DNA of 64,000 nt, from the NCBI GenBank assembly GCA_025594325.1, contig JANHCV010000004.1, positions 1,178,001-1,242,000 of the forward strand, read 5' to 3'. The position numbers were made by a program, and so were the translations under genes. The notes under the pieces were generated by a model, which made no database searches, had not been told where the DNA came from, and saw nothing but the letters and a program-made list of their open reading frames with translations. Below are positions 12,901-23,998 of the stretch, in pieces (position 1 is the first letter of the stretch; the number at the start of each line of letters is the position of its first letter). This DNA comes from Blastocladiella emersonii ATCC 22665 (lineage: Eukaryota; Blastocladiomycota; Blastocladiomycetes; Blastocladiales; Blastocladiaceae).

Positions 12901-13988
12901 CATGATCGCTCGCCCGCGTCGACGCTTGTCTCGCCAACTCCAGGCTCGCGGCCCGTCCGCATCGGCAACGCGGCGTCGAGCCATCTGCAGCTCGACATTT
13001 ACGGCGCGCTGCTCGACTCGATCTACCTCATGGTACGCCAACTCTTCCTGTTCACGAGTCGCGGACCGACTGATACGAGATCATGCGACAACAGAACAAG
13101 TTCTCGTCGCCCGTCGGCATCGACATGTGGGTCGTGTGCTCGCAGCTCGTCAACTTTGTGTGCCGCAACTGGCGGCGGCCGGACATGTCGATCTGGGAGG
13201 TGCGCGGCACGCCCATGCACTTTGTCTACTCGAAAGTCATGTGCTGGGTCGCCGTGGACCGCGGACTGCGGCTCGCCGAGAAGCGCGTGTTCCCGTGCCC
13301 GGACCGCGACATGTGGACGGCGACGCGCGACGCCATCTACCTCGAGATCCTCGAAAAGGGGTGGAACAAGGACGGCCAGTATTTCCAGCAGGCGTACGAG
13401 AACCCGGTGCTCGACAGCTCGGTGCTCATCATGCCGCTCGTCTTCTTCATGTCGCCGACGGACCCGCGCATGCTGTCGACCATGGCCGCGATCCTGCGCG
13501 TCCCCGAAAAGGGCGGGCTCACGTCCAACAACCTCGTGCACCGGTACCTCGTCAACGTGGTCGACGACGGGCTCAAGACGGGCGAGGGTACGTTTTCTCG
13601 ATTGTGGCCGCCGAGTCGAGCCTCGACACTGACCGAGAGCATGCGTCACGGCGCAGGCTCCTTCACCATGTGCACCTTCTGGTTGATCGAGTGCCTCTGC
13701 CGCGCGGTACGCTTCTTCTATGTTCGCAGCCACCAACCACTTGCTCATCTGACCGAGATTCACCCCCTCTAGGGCCGCTACGTTCCCAAATACCTCGCGC
13801 GCGCTCTGTACACGTTCGACCAGACGCTCGCGTACGGGAACCACCTGCTCCTCTTCTCCGAGGAGATCTCGACGGCCGGCGAGCTCGCGGGCAACTTCCC
13901 GCAGGCCTTCACCCACATTGCGCTCATCTCGAGCGCTTTCAACCTCGACCGCGTGCTCGGCCACCGGTCGGGCAGCGACCTGATCTGA
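10000..13988 (+). CDS. GH15 family glucoamylase/trehalase-like glycoside hydrolase
   Basis: Inverting alpha-glucosidase family; the likely substrate is an alpha-linked glucan or trehalose. Eleven exons: 10000-10381, 10455-10508, 10575-10603, 10667-12274, 12342-12411, 12485-12666, 12735-12825, 12944-13032, 13095-13587, 13657-13706, 13773-13988, giving 1,087 residues. An N-terminal beta domain ([20 protein letters not shown], then [15 protein letters not shown]) is followed by the (alpha/alpha)6 catalytic domain starting at [17 protein letters not shown]. The putative general acid is Glu in SIWEVRG (about 868) and the base is in LLFSEEIS (about 1045), before [15 protein letters not shown]. About 250 low-complexity residues (roughly 415-660) sit between the two domains. 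No signal peptide is seen, so it is probably cytosolic. All ten donors are GTACG. Confidence 0.9.
12885..12907. repeat. TGATCA microsatellite inside GH15 intron 7
   Basis: Nearly four head-to-tail copies of the palindromic hexamer TGATCA lie in intron 7 (12826-12943). At 118 nt this is the longest intron in the gene; the others are 62-73 nt. Expansion of the repeat probably explains part of the extra length. Confidence 0.85.
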
Positions 13989-14192
13989 TTTTTCTCGGTG
14001 TCGATAATGAGTTCAAACAAATCGAAAGGAAGCAGCAGTCTTGTAAATACATTTTCAAGTGTCGACCTGCCTCGAAAATTTGATGGCCCTTGATCCGCAC
14101 GTGCGCGTGTCCTCGACGTGTCGTGTGGCTCGTCAGAGCGACGAGCGGCACCAACTTTCGCTCTCTGTGCCCCCTACTGCTACGCTAAACGA

Positions 14193-15901
14193 ATGGATTA
14201 TTTTTCACACGACTTGTCGCATTCGCTTGCGGCCATGCCGGAGACCGTGCTTGACGCGCTTCAGCCCTTCCTCGGCCCAATCGAGACCACGCGCCTCCGC
14301 GCAACTTGCCGCAGCCTCGCCAAGCTCTCAGTGACTTCCTTCGCTCCCGAGCGCCTCAAGTGGTACCTCGACCATAACAGGCATCGCTGGGCCATGGATC
14401 CTCATACGGGCGGCCCGCTTCTTGATGCTCGAGGCGAGCGCGCCTCTGTCCTGAGCCAGCTGCTCGATTCGCCGCTCGTTGATCCTCTTGCCAAAGACGG
14501 CCGTGCGCTCCTGCTGGCTGCTACCCACGGCGACGTTGCCGTTGTTCGACGCTATCTTGTGGATCCCGAAACGCGCTTCCCGCATCTGTCCGAGGACACA
14601 AAGACCGCTTTCAAGGATTTCAAACGGATGTCTGATCTGTGCTCGAGTGCCTTCAACGCTCTCACCGATGCAGCCGACCAGCTTTCAACTAGCGAGCACG
14701 GTATTCAATGCGCGCACCAGATTCTTCGCCTGCTGGTCGCGCATGGACTTGCGGACTGGAGCCAGGTCGCGCTGGCTCACTACAATTTGTTCCACTCCTC
14801 ACTTACGGACCAGGGCTCGGAGCTCGAGCCGCTTCCCCGCTTCGATCTTTCACAAGCCGAGTTCTCGGACGTTGCCCGTTTTCGTGTCCCCGCGTTGCGC
14901 CTGCGACTCTTTGACGTCGAGAAGGCTCGACTGGCCTCCGAGCTCTGCGTTTCAACAATCATTGGCGATGCCGAGCGTGTCGCGGCCGCACTGCCGCACA
15001 TGTGCGATGACGACGAGGACTACTCGGGCCCCGAGTGGCGCGACGTGTGCACGGACGCCGTCTACCTTGCGCTTCACGGCGACCAAGATCGTGTCCTGTT
15101 CGAATTCACTCGCCCTGGCCGTGATAGCATTGTTGACCTGGCCGGATACTGTTTGCCCGAGGCCGCAACGTATCCCAATGGTCAAGCATCCGCTTTGCTC
15201 TCTATGGCGATTCGTTTGCGCGCGGTCAAGTGTGTTCGCCATCTCAGCATCGTCGTTTCTCGCAACATGCCATCGCGAATCCTTGCCGAGGCGTTCGAGT
15301 CCAAGGACCCCGAGCTTGTCCGTAATTTAATGGGCGCAATCCTCAAGCTCGAGGCCGAGGAGCGCTCCCCTGAATCCGACGAGCTACTTGCAAAACTTCG
15401 TTCGATGAGTCGTAGCCAGCGAGACCAGAACCAGTTGTCACTTTCATCCCTCGAGCACTTGCGCACTTCATTCTCGAACACACCGAGCTTCCGCTCGACC
15501 TCGTTTGCATCATCGTCGAGCTTACGCCCAAGTACGCCTTGCTCGCAACCGACCTGTACTTTGGCGCCGTCATCGTTTCTGGACTCATCGATGTCAAAGC
15601 CGAATCGTTGCTGCGACTGCTTGTCGATTATGACGGTTTCGAGACCATCGTGCGTGCTTCGACCGAAGATGGAGAACTGCCCCAAGGTGATCCCGTTCGC
15701 TGGCTTCTTGATGTGACCGGGTTGACTGGTGGCCTAGGACCCTTCACCGAGGCCGCTCAAGTCCCGGTCGACAAATTGGCTGCTATTAGTGCAATGTTCA
15801 ACGGGATTACCCTCGCGGACGACTACGGGCCGCGCGTTCCGCGGACTATGATTTACGCTGGCCGAGGTCGCGGTTGGGTTCCGTACCAGGACTGGGCGTG
15901 A
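14193..15901 (+). CDS. F-box/ankyrin-like protein with an apparent frame break
   Basis: The N-terminus (MPETVLDALQPFLGPIETTR, then LRATCRSLAKL) resembles an F-box, a SCF-ligase adaptor motif. It is followed by helical ankyrin-like pairs such as DGRALLLAATHGDVAVVRRY and a C-terminal module ending MIYAGRGRGWV. The first frame runs from 14193 to about 15415. The conserved C-terminal module (LLRLLVDYDGF, DGELPQGDPVRWLLDVTG) continues in another frame from about 15416 to 15901. The paralogue just downstream reads through the equivalent point in one frame, which favours a one-base indel over an intron. Base composition is visibly less GC-rich than the flanks. It is a real gene family member; whether it still makes a full product is uncertain. 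Confidence 0.55.
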
Positions 15902-15959
15902 GCGCGCTGTGGCAGAGCGCGAGCGTTGTCTTTTGTTCTCAAAGATCATACCATACTGA

Positions 15960-16680
15960 TTCGATGTTTCATTCGGTTGTTGGAAATGTGTCTCGAGTTT
16001 CGGCAGGATTGACCTCATCGTGCACCTTATGGTCCGCGGTGACCGCGAGCCTAGTCTTTCGCTGCTGAATCGACTCGGGTCCAACTGTATTACTGACAGT
16101 GCTGGATACAGTCTCCCAGCTCGAGCCTGACGACGCTTGGGTAAACTCGAATGTTGTAGCACAGTTGAATGGCCAGCGAGCCCCGAACAAGACGATTGCC
16201 TCGCTTCCCGAAGCGCTAGTACACTACAACTTTCATGCAGACCAGCTCCCAATTGGCTTGGTCCGCATCATCATTGAACTCACGCCGAGGTCAGTGCCGC
16301 TCGCGACCAACGCTTATTATGGCGCGGTAATTATCGCTGGACTGATTGACGCCGAGGCCGAGTCGCTACTGCGGCTGCTTGTTGATTACGATGGGTTCCA
16401 GTACATTCTCCGCGCCTCGACCGACGACGGCGAGCTTCCTTTGGGCGATCCCGTTCGCTGGCTCCTGGACGTAACGGGATCGAAAGGCGGCCTTGGGCCA
16501 TTCACTCGACCCGCTGAGACCATGTTGATACACGATTATTGTCCTGTGTTGGGAGTGAAATACGCTCCTCCGCGCGTCATGATGTATGCCGGCCGAGGTC
16601 GCGGCTGGGTGGCCTACGACAAGGTTGCCTGGGTGGTGTGGGACGCTCCGGCAACGATCCTGCTTTGTTTCCTTCTATAA
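15960..16680 (+). pseudogene. Decayed tandem copy of the F-box/ankyrin-like gene
   Basis: From 16099 to 16680 one frame encodes a close relative of the upstream gene's C-terminus: LPEALVHYNFHADQLPIGLV, LLRLLVDYDGF, DGELPLGDPVRWLLDVTG and MYAGRGRGWV. No in-frame ATG precedes the conserved part. Immediately upstream, 16014-16119 in a different frame reads HLMVRGDREPSLSLLNRLG and SAGYSLP, which resembles the upstream gene's LALHGDQDR and LAGYCLP segment. About 150 bases present between those parts in the first copy are missing here. A frame change, an internal deletion and no start codon together indicate a pseudogene made by tandem duplication. Confidence 0.75.
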
Positions 16681-17320
16681 TCGTCCAACTCAACCAATAA
16701 TTCATGTTAGGCGAAGGTCGATAAGAAAAATGCTTCGTTTGCTTCGTCTGGCAGGGTCAGGCATGCCCGAGAGTGATCCATCAGCTGCGGGTAACCTTGC
16801 AACAACTCGGGCAGCTTCCGCGCCCCTGCCGCTCGTCCGATCACAACAAGTGCTGATATTGCACGAAGTGGTGTAACATTTATCACTAGTTCTATTGCGT
16901 ACTGTGAGCGCCTGGCGCGATGCAGTGATGTCATCGCGGTCAGCTCAGCATCGACGCGTCGCGAAATCACGTTTTGTCTCCGCCGCGGTGCGAGACGTGT
17001 CGGTTCCGCTCGAACCCACTCGCGTATCATCCCCCACCCTCCTCCGAGACTATCCCGGCGCCCACCGGGCGCCCTAGTTGCTCGGCGCGAGGGTATCCCG
17101 TAGTCCGAGTCGACACTTGGCGCAACGACGAGTGCTCGCTGGCCAACGCATAAAACGCACGCTCACCGACTTTTTCGTCTCGTCGCCTCCGCTCGCCGTG
17201 CCCAAGTCTTGTAGCTGAGGATCTCGCTCAAGATACTGGACATGGCGCCCGTTAACCCTCGCTGTGAACAAGTTTCGTGACGGATCAATATGTGTGCAAT
17301 ATATATATCATCATCCCGTC
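16681..17320. other. Intergenic, no gene seen
   Basis: These 640 bases lie between the decayed F-box copy and the 3' end of the TRIM37-like gene. I see no supported coding frame, RNA gene or repeat. GC content appears to rise back toward the window norm from left to right. Confidence 0.5.
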
Positions 17321-20300
17321 TCACACCCGCTTCTCCGCCGCCGACCCTTCTGCCGCCGACGCGACAGTCCGCGCGGCCTCGCTCCGTGCGCGGGCGAACG
17401 CGAGCGACGAGACGAGCGCGCCGCCATCTCCCGCAGCACTCCCGCTCGCGACCCCGGCCCGCCGCAGCGCATCGATCGACTCCTGGGTGAGCGCGATCCC
17501 GGCGCGGAACGTGGTGCGGTGCGGCTCGACCTCGTCCTCGGACTCGGCGTCGCTGTGGCCCGAGTCGTCGGGGTCCACACTGTCGTCGTCGGACGAAGAC
17601 GTGTCCGGCTCACTGTGCTCGAGCCCCGCGGTCGCCGTCGACAGCGAGACGGGTCCGCCGCGGCTCACGGACGCGGCAGAGGCGGAGGGCACGCCGGCGG
17701 CGTCGTCAAAGTCGGCGTCGCTGCTGGACGTAGTCCCGTCGCCGCCGCCCTCGACCTCGAGCGTGTTGAACACGGCGGCCGCGGCGCGGACGGGCGTTGC
17801 GACGCGCGCGGGGATCGGGTCGCGCGGGAGCGGCGGGACGGGCGGGAGCGCCGAGGACGACGGCGTCGACGACATGGCGTACATGCTGCGGACGCGCGGG
17901 ATCGAGGCGGCGGCAGCCGGCGCGCTGGCGACTGAGGACGCCGACCGGCGGCCCGCCGAGCCGGGCGTCGTCATGGGCGACCCGGGGGTCGACGCGGACC
18001 GGGTGAGCTGCGCGGCGGACGCCGTCGACACGGGCCGAGGCCGCGCACCACCGCGACCCACGGCGCTCGCGGGCGGCGTGACCGGCGGGACCGGCACCGG
18101 GGCAGCCGAACTCGCTGCCGTCGGCGTCACCGCGCGGGACCGCGGGCGGGCAGCGGCCATGGCGAGACGGGTACGCAGGTCCGCGTTCTCGGCGCCGACG
18201 CGGGCGGCGTACCGGGCGAGGTCGCGGCACCGCTGGTCGTAGGTGCGCGGGCGCACGTGGAACTGCAGGACGAGTGTGCCGCGGGGGCTGAGCAGGCCGT
18301 CGCGGTGCAGGCGGTCGAGCGGGTAGAAGCGGTTGTAGCCCCAGCACTCGCCCGTTGTGAAGGTGCTGGCGAACTCGCGCGTGACGCCGGCGACGAGCGC
18401 GGAGGCGGCAGCGGCGGGCGGAGGGGTCGGGGCCGAGTCGGGGCGGGTGGCGGGGGTCGCGCTCGACGACGCGGCCGACGCGGACGAGGACGACGCAGCC
18501 GCCTTGGCGTCCGCGACGTCGTCGACGGGGTGCGACGCGATAGGCGTGGACGCGGGCGACGCCTTGTTGGGCCGGGCGGCCTCGACGTTAGCCGGCGCGG
18601 GCGCGGTGGGCTGGGCCATGAGCACGATCTTGTACTGGTACTCGACGCTCTCGCCGGGGGCGAGGCCGTCGATGAGCTCGACGAAGATGGAGAGGCACTC
18701 GCCGCGGGCCTGGCCGTTGCCGACGGGGTACACCTTGAGGCGCCACGTGAGCCCGCCGACGACGACGTGCGGGCTGTAGAAGACCTGGCCGGTGACGGCG
18801 TGGGTCTCGTACTCGCGCATGACGATCTCGGCGACCTCGAACGGCGGGACGAGCGGGTTGTCGAGGGTGTCGAGGACGGGCGCCTGGATCGTGGTGGAGA
18901 CGAGCGGGAGCTGCGCGCCCTGGAGCTGCGCGAGGAGGGCGGCCGACTGGCTGAGCAGGGTGGTGCGCGGGAGCTCCTTGATGACCTCGGTGACGCTAGC
19001 GGCGACCGACTGCACGTGCAGGATGTGGTTTTCGAACTGGTCCTTTTCGGCGAGCAGCGCCGTGGCGTTGGCCTGGACCTGGTCGTCGAGGTGCTTGGCG
19101 GCGAGCGAGGTCACGGACGCGAGCTCGTCCTGGGCGCGCTCGCGGACCTGGTCGAGCGCCTCGAGCCGCGCGTCGACGGCGCCGAGCGAGTCCTGGTACT
19201 GGCGCACCTGCGCGACGACCGCGTCCGTCGACTGCCGCAGCCGCTCGACGTGCTCGGCGTACACCTTGTCGAGGTGCTTGAACTCGTGCCCGCGGTGCGC
19301 GTCGCCGAACATGGCGCAGTCCGAGCAGATCGGGTCCGCGCACGTCAGGCAGTAGTAGTACAGCGGCGCGCCGTGCGACCCGCACACCTCGACGTCCTTG
19401 CCGCCGCTGCTGCTACTGCCGCCCTTGGACGAATGCGGACCCTTGTCGGCGGCGGACGAGGCGGTAGCCTTGCCCTTACCCTTACCGTTAGTCGACTCGG
19501 ACCCGTCGGATGGCGACGGCGAGGCGAGGTCGCGGCTGACCTCGGCGGCGAGCGACTTGAGCTGGGACTGCAGCTCGTCCACGAACCGGCACTGCACGAG
19601 CTGCGAGACGAAGAGGTGGGTGCGGCAGTGCGGGCACTCGCGCTTCGACTCGGTGATCCATTTCTGTGCGAGAAAAGCGTTAGAGAACGTGTCCGTGTGC
19701 GCTAGATGTCCGTGAATGACGTACCTTGAGACACCCCTCGCACGCCATCTTGGAGCAGGACGGGCACATGACGGCGCGCTCGAGGTGGCCGAGGCAGATG
19801 AAGCACCGGAGCAAGTCCTCGACCGCCGCAAAGGACGTGGGCCGCGTCGGCGACAGGTCGATCTGGCGCGTCGCCGCAGCCGCCGCCGCGGACGACGATG
19901 ACGGGCCGGGGCGCGAGTCGGCGGTCCCGGCATCGATAACCGGCGTCTCGACGACGCGCGGCATCACACGGCGTACGCGGGGCCGTGACGCCGCTGCTGC
20001 CGCTGCCGCTCCCGTTTCGGACGTGAGGTTGAGCGAGACGGGCCGGCGGGACCGCGCAGTGGCGGCACCCGGCGCCGCCGCGGAGCCCGAAGGCGGAGCA
20101 CTCGTCGGTGGCAGGCGCGAGGCGAGCAACGGGTTGGTGAGCGGGGCGGGCGGGTCGAGGTCCGACGCGCTGGACCACGCGCGGCGGGTGGAAGGTGCCT
20201 GGGCGAGCCGCGACGCGCGCTCCGCCGGCTGCGCGGGCGGAGCCGTGGAGAGCCCGAGCGACGACAGCCCGCGGCCAATCGTCGTCGCGGACACGCGGGC

Positions 20301-21682
20301 CTCGTGCAGGCGGCGGCGCGCCGCGGACTCGCGGTCACCGAGATCGAGAGCGGCGGCCGTCTGGGCCGCACGGCGCGGCGGCGACATGAGCCGCGGCGAG
20401 GCAGGGCCCGTCGACGGGGTCGAAGGAGGCGCCGCGTCGGACGACGCGCTTGTGGTGCGGTTGCGGTAGCGGGTGCGGTGGCGCGACAGGCCGTCGGGCG
20501 ACGAGATGGGCGAGGCGATGCCGTCGACGTCGTCATCAGCGGCGTCGTCGTAGCCGCCCCAGCGCCGCGTCGGGACGTATTCGGGCGGCAGCGGCCGCGG
20601 CGTGGCGGTAGCGGCGGTGGTGGTCGCCGACCCGGTCAGGCGCGCGCGGCGCTGGGCGTCGGAGGCCTTGCGCAGCGACTGGGTGGTGGAGCGCATGGTG
20701 CTGACGAGGTGCGAGAAGCGGGCGAGTTCCGAGTCGACGACGGCCGCGCCGCCGTTGCCGTCGCGGCGCGGGGTCGACGGGCTCGCGGTCGACGGACTCG
20801 GGGTCGGCGAAGCGACTGCACTCGCGCTCGCGCGGGCGGCACGGAGGGCGGCCTGGCGCGCGCGCACGTCGTGGGCGTCGAAGAGGAACTGGCGGTCAAA
20901 GTACTCGTCGTTGTCGTAGACGGCGGCGAGCTCGGGGTCCATGTCGCTGACGTTGAAGCGGTTCATGAAGTCGACGACGAGCTCCGAGTCGATGGCGCCG
21001 TCATCGTCCTCGTCGTCGTCACTCGCGTCCTCCTCCCACTCGCTCTCGCTGCTACTGCCGGTGCTCGAGTCGGCACCGTGGGCGAGGAACGGGTTGGCGC
21101 CGTCGAGTCCGGCGGCGCGGGCCTCGCGGGCGTTCAGGTCGGCGAGCGCAATCTCGTTGCTACGAACGCGGTGAGGTTGGTTAGATCAGGCGCATGCACG
21201 GATGTATGCGCCGAGCCGTACCTCTGCGATGACGGAGTCCATCCAACGCGGGCCGCCCGCGAGTGGTCGCGGTCGCGCGAGTGATCCCCATGGCCGGGCG
21301 CGACGGCGGGCGAATCGGCGCGCGACGTGGGACCGGTACTCTGGTCCCCGGCTTCGACCGAGTCGTCGTCCGAGTCGTCGTCGTTGGCGGGCAGCTCGAG
21401 GCCGTGCGGCAGGTACAGCTCGTCGCCGTCGCTGAACATGTACTCCATGTCGGGCCCGAGCGGCGGCGGCGGGAAGTAGCGGCGGGCGGCGGTTGCGGTG
21501 GCCGCGGTGGCCGAGATGCGAGCGTCCCGCCTGGCCGCGAGGCGGTCGAGGCGGTCGCGGAGGGCGGCGTCCAGGTCCGCGACGGCGTCGCGCATGGACT
21601 GGCGGTCGCTGCTGCTGCCGCCGCTGCCGTTGGCAGGTGCCACTGCGCGGTCGAGCGAGGCCCTGGCCGGATTGCGATCCAT
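17321..21682 (-). CDS. TRIM37: TRIM37-like RING/B-box/coiled-coil/MATH E3 ubiquitin ligase
   Basis: Three exons (21682-21222, 21159-19725, 19663-17321) give 1,412 residues, against about 964 in human TRIM37. The RING (LRCFICLGHLERAVMCPSC to ECPHCRTHL, about 610-655) is split by the second intron right after CEGCLK, and the flanking LVQCRFVDELQSQL is TRIM37-specific. A B2-type B-box (CGSHGAPLYYYC to HRGHEFKHL, about 725-762), a coiled coil (about 765-860) and a MATH/TRAF domain (FEVAEIVMREYETHAVTGQV to TLVLQFHVRP, about 905-1105) follow. The MATH domain carries an Ala/Ser-rich insert of about 80 residues. The first 600 residues and the last 300 are low-complexity, acidic or Ser/Ala-rich. It should transfer ubiquitin in the cytosol; the substrate is unknown. 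Confidence 0.9.
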
Positions 21683-22066
21683 GGGTGGCGGTGGTGACTC
21701 CGGATGGTCGAGCGGGAGAGGAGAGAGAGAGAGGGCGGAATCCGCGGACGGGAGGGCGAGTGCGATCGTGGCGGCGCAGGCGGCGACCTCTTGAAACGAT
21801 TCGAGATGGGGTGGCGTTCTCCCCGACGACGCGCTGCGTTGCAGCTCCCCTCGCTGATCTGCAAGGGACGGATCTCAGGAGGAGGCCGAGGTCGGCGCCG
21901 CCAACGTCGGCCCGCTCGCGCGCGCGAAAGCGGACGCGAGGCTGGGGCCGCATCACCTGACGCTCCGAGGTGGGCCCACGCGACGCCGATGCCGACGCGA
22001 CGCGTCTCGCTGCGAAAGTGTCTCGCGGGAGAGGCAAAACCGTGTATTCCACAACCACCCAGCATC
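21683..22066. promoter_or_regulatory. Upstream region of the TRIM37-like gene
   Basis: These 384 bases lie between the TRIM37-like start codon and the stop codon of PRPF4, which is upstream on the same strand. They are purine-rich on the plus strand near 21,700-21,760. I see no coding frame or defined motif. Confidence 0.4.
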
Positions 22067-23773
22067 TCACGCGGCGGCGGCGTCTTCCGTTGCGGGTTGC
22101 GCGCTGCCGCCCCACAGCTTGAACGTGCGGTCGTACCCTGCGCTGACGAGGTACTCTGCGTCGGGCGACACGTCGATGCCCATGACCTTGCCCGCGTGGC
22201 CCTTGAGCGCCTTGAGGGGCTTGTAGTCGCTGTCCGACCAGATGCTGACGACGCCGTCGAACCCGCCCGACACCAGGAACATGCCCGACGTCCCCGCGCA
22301 CCCGCGGGTGTACTTGCCCGCGTTGGGTCCGCGCAGGTCGCGCGCCGCCGTGGGCAGGCGCGCCGCGGCAAAGTACTTGACCTGCGACACGAGCGACGTG
22401 TGCGCGGGGATCGTGTGCGCGCACCGGACGGCGCGGAGGTCCCACACCTTGATCGTGTTGTCCTCGGACCCGGTCGCGAGGTGGTACCCCGAGACCGGGT
22501 GGAAGTCGGCGGCGAGCACCTGGCGCAGGTGACCCTGCAGGTTCAGCACGTTGCGCCCCGTGCGCAGGTCCCACAGCTTGCCGAGCCCGTCGAGCCCGCC
22601 TGTCGCGACCAGGCTGCCGTCCGGGTGCGCCGCGATGCAGTACACTTGCCGCGCGTGCCCGTCCTGCTCGAGCAGGCTGGCGCCCGTCTCCACGTCCCAC
22701 AGCCGCCACGTCTGGTCGAACGAGGTCGTGGCGAGGAACCGGCCCGACGGGTGGAACGCGATGCGCGACACGCGGTCCGTGTGGCCGACGAGGCTCGCGA
22801 GGGGCGTCTCGCGCCCGTCGAGCGACCACAAGTGCACTGCGTGGTCGGCGCCCCCCGAGGCGAGGTTGCACGCCGACTCGGACTGGCCGACGGTCGCGCG
22901 CGGGTGCCACGCGATTCCGCCGATGCGGTCGCGGTGCGCGCGCAGCTCGCCGAGGGGCTTGCAGTGCGGCACGCTCCACAGCTTGATGGCGCCCGAGAAG
23001 GAGCCCGACGCGAGCGTCTGCGAGTTGGGCGCAAACGACACGTACGACGTGGGCCGCTCGTCGACGATCTGCGACGCCACGGGCGTCCACGTCTTGAGGT
23101 CCGCATACAGGTCGCGCCGCAGCGACTTGTACACGCTCATGGGCGTGTCGAACTCGATCCGCTGTCGCGCAATGCGGCGGCGTGCTCTACACGTGTTGGC
23201 CTCGGTTAGTGGTGATGCTGTGGGAGCCGATGCGCGCAGTCGTACCGGCGCAGCGAGTAGTTGGCCATCCACTGGCGCGCGTGCAGCAGCTCGTCGGTCC
23301 CGGCCGTCCAGTACACTTCCTCCTCCTCGCCCTCGCTGTCCGACTCGTCGTCGAACGTCACCGTCACACCGTCCATCTGGCTGATGAGGTGCCGCAGTCG
23401 GTCGCGTCGTTCTGCTGGCTACACACACGCCCAGACCGAGTCAGTCCCTGCCCTCACACAGCGCTCACACGGGAGAGACGTACCCCTTCGCCGAACAGCG
23501 TGATGGGATGCCCGAGCTCGCGCAGCTTGGCGCGCACCTTGGTGTCGTCGGTCGGCACCGCGATTGACCGCAGCTTCTTGCGCTTCTCGAACTGCTCCAT
23601 GATGGCCGCCTGCTCCGTCTTGGCCTTGGCCATGGCCTCGGACATTTCCTGCTCGTCGACTACACGCGTTGCGACGGTGCGTCAGCGGCGCACGGCGAGA
23701 GCGAGCAAGACGGCGGCAACGGACCAATGTCGTCGAGGTCCATGAGATCGTTGAGGTCCACCGTGTCCGCCAT
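22067..23773 (-). CDS. PRPF4: U4/U6 small nuclear ribonucleoprotein Prp4 (WD40)
   Basis: Core protein of the U4/U6 and U4/U6.U5 snRNPs, acting in the nucleus during spliceosome assembly. Four exons (23773-23725, 23659-23484, 23418-23246, 23186-22067) give 505 residues (human 522). The N-terminal PRP4-like motif ([20 protein letters not shown], then [14 protein letters not shown]) is intact across the intron at 23419-23483. Seven WD40 blades then run from about residue 175 to 500 (for example [19 protein letters not shown], and [20 protein letters not shown] near the end). Introns are 59-65 nt. It is head-to-head with the acyltransferase gene, only 225 bases apart. Confidence 0.95.
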
Positions 23774-23998
23774 GGTGTCGGTGCGTTCGGGTCCAAAAGG
23801 TTGCAGCAAGTCACACTTCACAGATGCATGGCACGCCGGGGCGTGGTCGGTCGGAGTAGAAGATGTGCAGCCGGCGGGATCTCGAAGATCAGACGAGCCG
23901 TCGCGCCCGCTGACCGACGCGCCTGTTGCTGTTGAGCCTCAACAACTCTCCTCTCCCCCCTCGTAAAGACACGTCCGATTATTGCAACGTATCACACC
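23774..23998. promoter_or_regulatory. Shared intergenic promoter region, PRPF4 / acyltransferase
   Basis: A 225-base gap separates the two divergent start codons, so the two genes probably share promoter sequence. No clear TATA box or operator is visible. Confidence 0.45.

Noticed and set aside
15318-15415. A 98-nt intron in the F-box-like gene that would restore the reading frame
   Set aside because: It has GT and TAG in suitable phase, but no good branch site, a non-typical donor, and part of it aligns with coding sequence of the downstream paralogue. A frameshift is preferred, though not proven.
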